Below, piece by piece: positions 5,621-10,000 of a DNA stretch of 10,000 nt. The number at the start of each line of letters is the position of its first letter. Positions within the stretch are counted from its first letter, which is position 1. The stretch covers positions 1 to 10,000 of the forward strand of contig NZ_JAIWNS010000023.1 of NCBI RefSeq assembly GCF_020216685.1, in the 5' to 3' direction. A program made the position numbers and the translations under genes. Origin of the DNA: Methanospirillum hungatei (GTDB lineage: Archaea; Halobacteriota; Methanomicrobia; Methanomicrobiales; Methanospirillaceae). The notes under the pieces are model-generated. The model made no database searches. It was not told the origin of the DNA and worked only from the letters and a program-made list of their open reading frames with translations.

Positions 5621-7726
5621 ATGTTGGAGAATGTGAAGATTGGGAAGAAGTTGATTGGCGGATTTGTCCTGACTATTATCATTATGCTCATCATTGCAGG
5701 GACCGGTTTTATTTTCATCAGTAACCTTGCCGTAAAAAGTGATGAGATGTATAATGACCGGTTAATACCGATTCAGCAGATTGGTGTAATAAATGGTGCA
5801 TTTACCCAATTCAGGGGTGATGTGTACAAGGGAATGCTGATTCCTGAAGAACGGACCATCAGCCTTGATTCTGCAGAAAGTGTACTTGCATCAGTGAATG
5901 ACCAAATAGCAATTATTGACAAATTAAATCTGAATGCAGAAGAGAGAAAAGTATTTGATAGTTTTAAAACTGCTTTCCAGGGATATAAATCTGAGTCTGA
6001 GAAAACAATAGCTCTTATTAAGGATAATAAAATACCTGAAGCGATTAGTTCTCTGGCTGCAGGAACACCTCTGGCGAATTACCGGACTCAGTGTAATGAA
6101 GCACTCAAAACCCTGATGGACACCAACCTGAAAGTTGCTGAACAGATCAAAACAGAAAACGATAATAACGCAAATGCAGCAAAAACCACGATGATCATTG
6201 TCACCATCATCGGCGCAATCATCGGAATAGGGTTTGCCATTGCCCTGACCAGGAGTATCACCGGTCCCTTAGGCAAAACCGTTGAGATGATCGATGAAAT
6301 GGGACACGGGCATCTTGGCATGCGGCTTTCCATGGACCGGAAGGATGAGATTGGTATCCTTGCCACAACAATGGACTTATTTGCCAATAACCTGCAGCAT
6401 GAGGTTATTGGGACCATGAAAAGTATTGCTGCCGGTGAAAAAGTCACATCAGTTCCGATCATGGATGAACGTGATGAGATCGGTCCTGCCCTCAAGGAGA
6501 CCGCAGAAACACTCAGTGATCTGATTGAAGAGACAAAAACCCTGGCACATGCTGCTGAAGAGGGCAATTTAAGCATTCGAGGCGATGCAGAGAGATTTAA
6601 AGGAGGATATCGTGAGATCATCGCAGGAATCAACAACACCCTTGAAAATATCATCGGTCCTGTTAATGAAGCTATGAATCTTGCCGGTGCATATGCATTA
6701 GGAGACTTCTCTGCAACTTTTAGTGATAAGGTTACGGTAAAAGGAGATTTCATTCCATTCAAAGACTCTCTGAATAAGATTGGTATTGAAACCGGCAGGG
6801 CAATCGGGCAGGTAAAGAAGGAAGTGGATTCACTCCTTGCCGGGATGGAAGAGACCAGTGCAAGTGTCGAGGAAGTGACCGCCGGTGCACAAAACCTTGC
6901 CCATAACGCAGGTGTTGTCAGTGATCTCTCAGAAAAGAGCGGAGCCGGTGTTACCCAGGTTCTTCAGGCCATGAATGATCTGTCAACCACCGTTTCTGCA
7001 GTGGCAACCCAGGCAAATGAAGTAGCAAACCTCACCCAGGAGACTGATGACCTCTCAAGACAGGGGGCGGAACTTGTCGGAAGGACAGATACCGGGATGC
7101 AGAAGATATCAAGCTCCTTTAATGAGACTGATCAGGTCATCGGTGAGATCGGAAAGCAGATGGAGGATATAGGAACCATTGTCAACGTTATCAGCTCAAT
7201 TGCTGACCAGACCAACCTCCTTGCCCTCAATGCAGCAATTGAGGCAGCACGTGCAGGGGATGCAGGACTTGGATTTGCCGTTGTTGCTGATGAAGTAAAA
7301 TCCCTGGCACTAGAATCACAACAGTCTGCAGAAAAGATTGCAAACCTCATTACCGACCTGCAGAAAAAATCGCGTGCCGTTACCGAATCCATGAAAAACT
7401 CACTGAAAGATGTTGAAGAAGGAAACACCGCCGTACGGGAGACCCTGACCGTCTTTAACAAGATTGCAGAGGCGATTGCGAATGTCTCGATCAGAGTCGG
7501 AGAGGTTGCCGGTGCCAGTGAAGAACAGGCGGCATCGGTTGAGCAGATAAGCGCCAGCGTTCATGAACTCGGAAATCTCATAGAACAGGCGGCAAAAGAA
7601 GCGGTTGACTCATCAGCAGCAACTGAAGAGGCTTCAGCAGCCCTTGATCAGATAACCAGAGTCATCACCGATGCAACTGCATCAATAGATCGCATTTCCC
7701 AGTCTATGGGCAGATTTACCACCTGA
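5621..7726 (+). CDS. Methyl-accepting chemotaxis protein with a HAMP-like chain
   Basis: Transmembrane chemoreceptor of 701 residues that would pass a ligand signal to CheA/CheW and so to the motility motor. Helix 1 is at about 11-33 and helix 2 at about 189-209; between them lies an extracellular sensor of about 155 residues, mostly helical, like the four-helix-bundle (4HB) MCP class. A HAMP domain follows (about 210-262). Three further HAMP-like units follow in tandem (about 265-300, 305-345, 350-390), each with a small or charged turn before a hydrophobic helix. The signalling hairpin (about 395-701) has the conserved tip around 527-563, including [21 protein letters not shown] and [13 protein letters not shown]. 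There is no C-terminal NWETF-like tether for CheR. The ligand is unknown. The first third is AT-rich compared with the rest. The start is set by the GAGGTGATC site at 5609-5617. No che gene is in the window, so it may be an orphan receptor locus. Confidence 0.94.
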   Translation: MLENVKIGKKLIGGFVLTIIIMLIIAGTGFIFISNLAVKSDEMYNDRLIPIQQIGVINGAFTQFRGDVYKGMLIPEERTISLDSAESVLASVNDQIAIIDKLNLNAEERKVFDSFKTAFQGYKSESEKTIALIKDNKIPEAISSLAAGTPLANYRTQCNEALKTLMDTNLKVAEQIKTENDNNANAAKTTMIIVTIIGAIIGIGFAIALTRSITGPLGKTVEMIDEMGHGHLGMRLSMDRKDEIGILATTMDLFANNLQHEVIGTMKSIAAGEKVTSVPIMDERDEIGPALKETAETLSDLIEETKTLAHAAEEGNLSIRGDAERFKGGYREIIAGINNTLENIIGPVNEAMNLAGAYALGDFSATFSDKVTVKGDFIPFKDSLNKIGIETGRAIGQVKKEVDSLLAGMEETSASVEEVTAGAQNLAHNAGVVSDLSEKSGAGVTQVLQAMNDLSTTVSAVATQANEVANLTQETDDLSRQGAELVGRTDTGMQKISSSFNETDQVIGEIGKQMEDIGTIVNVISSIADQTNLLALNAAIEAARAGDAGLGFAVVADEVKSLALESQQSAEKIANLITDLQKKSRAVTESMKNSLKDVEEGNTAVRETLTVFNKIAEAIANVSIRVGEVAGASEEQAASVEQISASVHELGNLIEQAAKEAVDSSAATEEASAALDQITRVITDATASIDRISQSMGRFTT

Positions 7727-7738
7727 ATATCCCTTCAC

Positions 7739-7762
7739 ATTTTTTCCGGCATCCATTTTTCT
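7739..7762 (+). terminator. T-rich terminator after the chemoreceptor gene
   Basis: Two T-runs (7740-7745 and 7756-7760) follow the chemoreceptor stop within 35 bases, with no strong hairpin. This is the usual look of archaeal U-stretch termination. Confidence 0.45.
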
Positions 7763-7810
7763 CTTAATTCATTTTAGCACTGCACCTGGTTCCCCCATCT
7801 GAATGATAGA

Positions 7811-7858
7811 TTTATGATACATGCTAACATATATCATGACATAGTATCGCACGGTGAT
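7811..7858 (+). promoter_or_regulatory. Candidate promoter and ribosome-binding site of livGF
   Basis: TTTATGAT (7811-7818) is the best-spaced TATA-like motif; CATATATC (about 7828-7835) is an alternative that would leave almost no leader. Partial dyads are present: ATGATA (7814-7819) with TATCAT (7832-7837), and GATAC (7816-7820) with GTATC (7844-7848). They might bind a regulator. GGTGAT (7853-7858) is the ribosome-binding site, which favours ATG at 7863 over the in-frame GTG at 7854. Confidence 0.3.
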
Positions 7859-7862
7859 TGAT

Positions 7863-8600
7863 ATGCTCAATGTGAAATGTGTCTCCAAATCTTTTGGCGG
7901 ACTACAGGCGGTCCGCAATGTGGACATGACACTTAAGGAGGGAGAGATCCTCGGGCTTGTCGGGCCGAACGGGGCAGGAAAAACCACACTCCTGAATATG
8001 ATCTCCGGAGTCTGCCGGCCGGATGCCGGAGGGATTTATTTTGAAGAAGAGAATATCACCCGGCTCACTCTGGATGCCATATGTAAGAGAGGTATTGCAA
8101 AAACATTTCAGCATCCGCGTTCTTTTCCAGGTCTGTCCGCAAAAGAAGGAGTAATGATCAGTGCTCTCTATGGAAACGGGCATAAACCTGGCATGAAGCA
8201 GGCCCAGGAGGAAGCAATTGAATGTCTGCAGCGTGTTGGATTTCCGGAAGAAAAACTGGACTGCCCGCTTGGGACCCTCAATACCATTGACCTTCGAAAG
8301 ACACAACTGGCCCGTGCTCTGGCATCAAAACCAAAAATGCTCCTTCTTGATGAGATCATGACCGGCCTTACCCCAAGCGAAGGGAAAGAGGCTATCAGGT
8401 TGATCCGGTCACTTCGAGATGAGGGATTGACCATTCTCATGATAGAGCATGTGATGAAGATCATCATGGAAGTCTCTGACCGGGTTGTTGTTCTGGATCA
8501 GGGAGAAAAGATTGCTGAAGGGACTCCACGGGAAGTTGCTGCAGATAAGCGAGTCATCGAGTCATACCTTGGAGAACAATACCACTTCCAGGAGCACTAA
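7863..8600 (+). CDS. livG: Branched-chain amino-acid type ABC transporter ATPase LivG
   Basis: Cytoplasmic ATPase of 245 residues of the HAAT family of ABC importers, which take up branched-chain or other hydrophobic amino acids, sometimes amides. Walker A is GPNGAGKTT (34-42), the Q-loop glutamine is Q83 (KTFQHP), Walker B ends in D163-E164 and the switch histidine is H196. LivG traits include the opening MLNVKCVSKSFGGLQAV, the FQ-HP-R-F segment and the ending SYLGEQY. The ABC signature is divergent: where LSYGQQ-like residues are expected it reads TLNTIDLRK (about 138-146), and the residues after Walker B are IM instead of the usual P-containing pair. I recall LivG relatives with similar changes, so it need not be dead. 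The gene abuts livF, whose start follows its stop directly. The permease gene livM lies beyond livF on the other strand; livH and the binding protein are not seen here. Confidence 0.92.
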   Translation: MLNVKCVSKSFGGLQAVRNVDMTLKEGEILGLVGPNGAGKTTLLNMISGVCRPDAGGIYFEEENITRLTLDAICKRGIAKTFQHPRSFPGLSAKEGVMISALYGNGHKPGMKQAQEEAIECLQRVGFPEEKLDCPLGTLNTIDLRKTQLARALASKPKMLLLDEIMTGLTPSEGKEAIRLIRSLRDEGLTILMIEHVMKIIMEVSDRVVVLDQGEKIAEGTPREVAADKRVIESYLGEQYHFQEH

Positions 8601-9293
8601 GTGCTGAACGTTCAAAACCTCACCGTCTCCTACTCCCATCTGCAGGTTCTCTGGGATGTCAGCCTGGAGGTCAGAAAAGGGGAGATAGTCACCCTTATCG
8701 GTTCAAATGGATCAGGGAAGACAACTCTTGTCTCTTCAGTCATGGGATTTGTTCCTGCATCCAGTGGAACAATTACCTTTGAAGGTATGCCTATTACCGG
8801 ACTTCCAACGTATGAGATTGTCCATCACCATCTGAACCTGGTCCCGGAAACGAGGAAATTATTCGGAAAGATGACCGTCAGGGAGAACCTGATGCTGGGA
8901 TCCTACATGAATCACAAGGATTTTGATATTGAGTACATCTATTCCCTCTTTCCAATCCTGCAGGAGAGACAGGACCAGTATGCCGGGACACTCAGCGGTG
9001 GTGAGCAGCAGATGCTTGCAATCGGGAGATGCCTCATGTCTGGTCCGGAGATGATCATTCTTGACGAACCTTCACTTGGCTTATCTCCGAAATATGTTCA
9101 TACTGTCCTTGATACCATCAGTGCACTCAATAAAGAAGGACTTACCATCCTGCTTGTCGAGCAGAATGTGAAACGGGCCCTTGAGATATCACACCGTGCC
9201 TATATCATTGAAAATGGAAGAATTGTCCTCTCCGGACCTGCAGAAGAGATGTTACATGATCCCCATGTAAAAGAAGCATATCTTGGCATGTGA
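8601..9293 (+). CDS. livF: Branched-chain amino-acid type ABC transporter ATPase LivF
   Basis: Second ATPase of the importer, 230 residues, expected to pair with LivG beneath the LivH-LivM permease. It has Walker A GSNGSGKTT (34-42), the LivF-type segment PETRKLFGKMTVRENL (about 82-97), a full signature LSGGEQQ (131-137), Walker B ending in D155-E156, and VEQN (186-189), where Gln in place of the switch His is normal for LivF. The length is usual. The GTG start immediately follows the livG TAA and is served by AGGAG (8590-8594) inside the end of livG, six bases away, so the two are clearly one operon. With LivG's altered signature, LivF provides the only standard signature motif of the heterodimer. 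The stop is one base from the stop of the convergent livM gene. Confidence 0.95.
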   Translation: MLNVQNLTVSYSHLQVLWDVSLEVRKGEIVTLIGSNGSGKTTLVSSVMGFVPASSGTITFEGMPITGLPTYEIVHHHLNLVPETRKLFGKMTVRENLMLGSYMNHKDFDIEYIYSLFPILQERQDQYAGTLSGGEQQMLAIGRCLMSGPEMIILDEPSLGLSPKYVHTVLDTISALNKEGLTILLVEQNVKRALEISHRAYIIENGRIVLSGPAEEMLHDPHVKEAYLGM

Positions 9294-9294
9294 T

Positions 9295-10000
9295 CTACGT
9301 TTCATCTTCCGTTTTCATCCTTTTCATCTGTTTTAATCGTTCCGGAAGACTGACCAGGCCCTTTGGCAGGAATATGATCGCCAGGATGAGCAGAACACCA
9401 ATCACAATAAACCGTTCATACGTAAAGCCGAGAGCATTCAGTCCTTCCCAGAGGAGACTGATAACAATAGTTCCGATGATCGGCCCTGCAAGTGTTCCAA
9501 GCCCGCCGGTTATTGAATAAATAATCGGCCAGAAAGAGATATCTGCCCCAAATATCTCAGGAGAGATGTACCCGAAGTGACATACCTCAAGGGCTCCTGC
9601 TATTGCTGTGATAAAAGAACTTACCCCAAACGCAAAGAGCTTAAACGGGACCGGGTTTATCCCTGATGCTTTCGCTTCCATCTCATTCTCACGAATTGCT
9701 GCTAGTGCAAGTCCAATCTTTGATTTGAGCAGGAGATGAAAGAGCAGAATGGAGCCGGCAGCGATTGCAAGGATAGCATAGTACTCAAGATATGGTGCGC
9801 CAGGAATTGATGAGGGAATAAGCTTTGGAACTGCGAACCCATCCCATCCGCCGGTAATGGAGCTGAACTGACTTATCACGATAAGAGTCTGGATGATGAC
9901 CGCAAACCCGAATGTCACCATGGCAAGGAACCATTCCCGGAGTCTGACACAGGTCATTCCGATAAGAACTCCTATTCCTGCTGTGACACATGCTCCTGCA
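9295..10000 (-). CDS. livM: Branched-chain amino-acid type ABC transporter permease LivM (partial, runs off the right edge)
   Basis: C-terminal 234 residues of the LivM permease; the frame is open to the window edge, so the true start lies beyond it. It has several membrane helices (in the visible part about 1-10, 22-43, 70-92, 122-140, 154-172 and 179-212). LivM landmarks: the ITGGWDG loop, the cytoplasmic coupling segment ALAAIRENEMEAKASGIN followed by the helix FKLFAFGVSSFITAIAGALE, and the C-terminal GGLGTLAGPIIGT. The polar tail (PERLKQMKRMKTEDET) ends at a TAG one base from the livF stop. Being on the opposite strand to livG-livF is unusual. It probably belongs to a separate leftward unit that may hold livK and livH to the right, outside the window. 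Confidence 0.93.
   Translation of the reverse strand, partial: AGACVTAGIGVLIGMTCVRLREWFLAMVTFGFAVIIQTLIVISQFSSITGGWDGFAVPKLIPSSIPGAPYLEYYAILAIAAGSILLFHLLLKSKIGLALAAIRENEMEAKASGINPVPFKLFAFGVSSFITAIAGALEVCHFGYISPEIFGADISFWPIIYSITGGLGTLAGPIIGTIVISLLWEGLNALGFTYERFIVIGVLLILAIIFLPKGLVSLPERLKQMKRMKTEDET

Noticed and set aside
6088..6762. 224-codon open frame on the minus strand inside the chemoreceptor gene
   Set aside because: It lies fully antisense to a well-supported gene, resembles no family I know, and its Ser/Arg/Ile-rich make-up is typical of an antisense shadow.
7902..8306. 134-codon minus-strand open frame inside livG
   Set aside because: It is antisense to the Walker A and Q-loop region of a clear ABC ATPase and shows no motif.
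1..10000. CRISPR array, tRNA/rRNA genes, insertion sequence, selenocysteine or pyrrolysine signals
   Set aside because: No regularly spaced repeats, cloverleaf-like segment or transposase sequence was seen, and no gene needs an in-frame stop to be read through.

Overview
The window looks like a chromosomal segment of a methanogenic euryarchaeon, most likely of the Methanomicrobiales (Methanospirillum or Methanoregula type). This is inferred from style and was not tested by any search. The clues are archaeal TATA/BRE-like promoters, T-run terminators, ribosome-binding sites of the GAGGTGATC type, some probable leaderless starts, a DUF104 antitoxin paired with a PIN toxin, and a chemoreceptor with a long HAMP chain. 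I saw no RNA gene, CRISPR array or insertion sequence. No gap between genes exceeds about 185 bases.

Left half (46-5489), all on the minus strand. Reading in the direction of transcription from the right, the order is: a large P2-type cation-pumping ATPase (2772-5489) with a hairpin/T-run terminator; an AT-rich toxin-antitoxin module (DUF104-type antitoxin 2374-2586 and PIN-domain RNase toxin 1902-2390) that ends in a T-run; a DMT/EamA transporter (1031-1852) that appears to lack one membrane helix; and a tandem universal stress protein (46-900). A perfect 14-base direct repeat (1881-1894 and 2607-2620) brackets the toxin-antitoxin module, and the module is clearly poorer in G+C than the ATPase gene sampled. 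Together these suggest it was inserted between the ATPase and the DMT gene.

Right half. From a divergent promoter region (5490-5620), a methyl-accepting chemotaxis protein (5621-7726) reads on the plus strand. Its sensor domain is much richer in A+T than its cytoplasmic part. The plus-strand pair livG-livF (7863-9293) follows, encoding the two ATPases of a branched-chain amino-acid type (HAAT) ABC importer. The permease gene livM lies on the opposite strand, tail to tail with livF with one base between the stop codons, and runs off the right edge. The importer is therefore encoded by two convergent transcription units instead of the usual single operon.

Functionally this is a set of membrane transport and environmental response genes: ion pumping, metabolite export, amino-acid uptake, chemosensing and stress response, plus one probable recent arrival. 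I see no clear multi-gene system of an undescribed kind. The points most worth checking are the repeat-bracketed toxin-antitoxin module, the shortened DMT transporter, the split convergent liv locus, and the divergent motifs in LivG and in the ATPase's sixth membrane helix.
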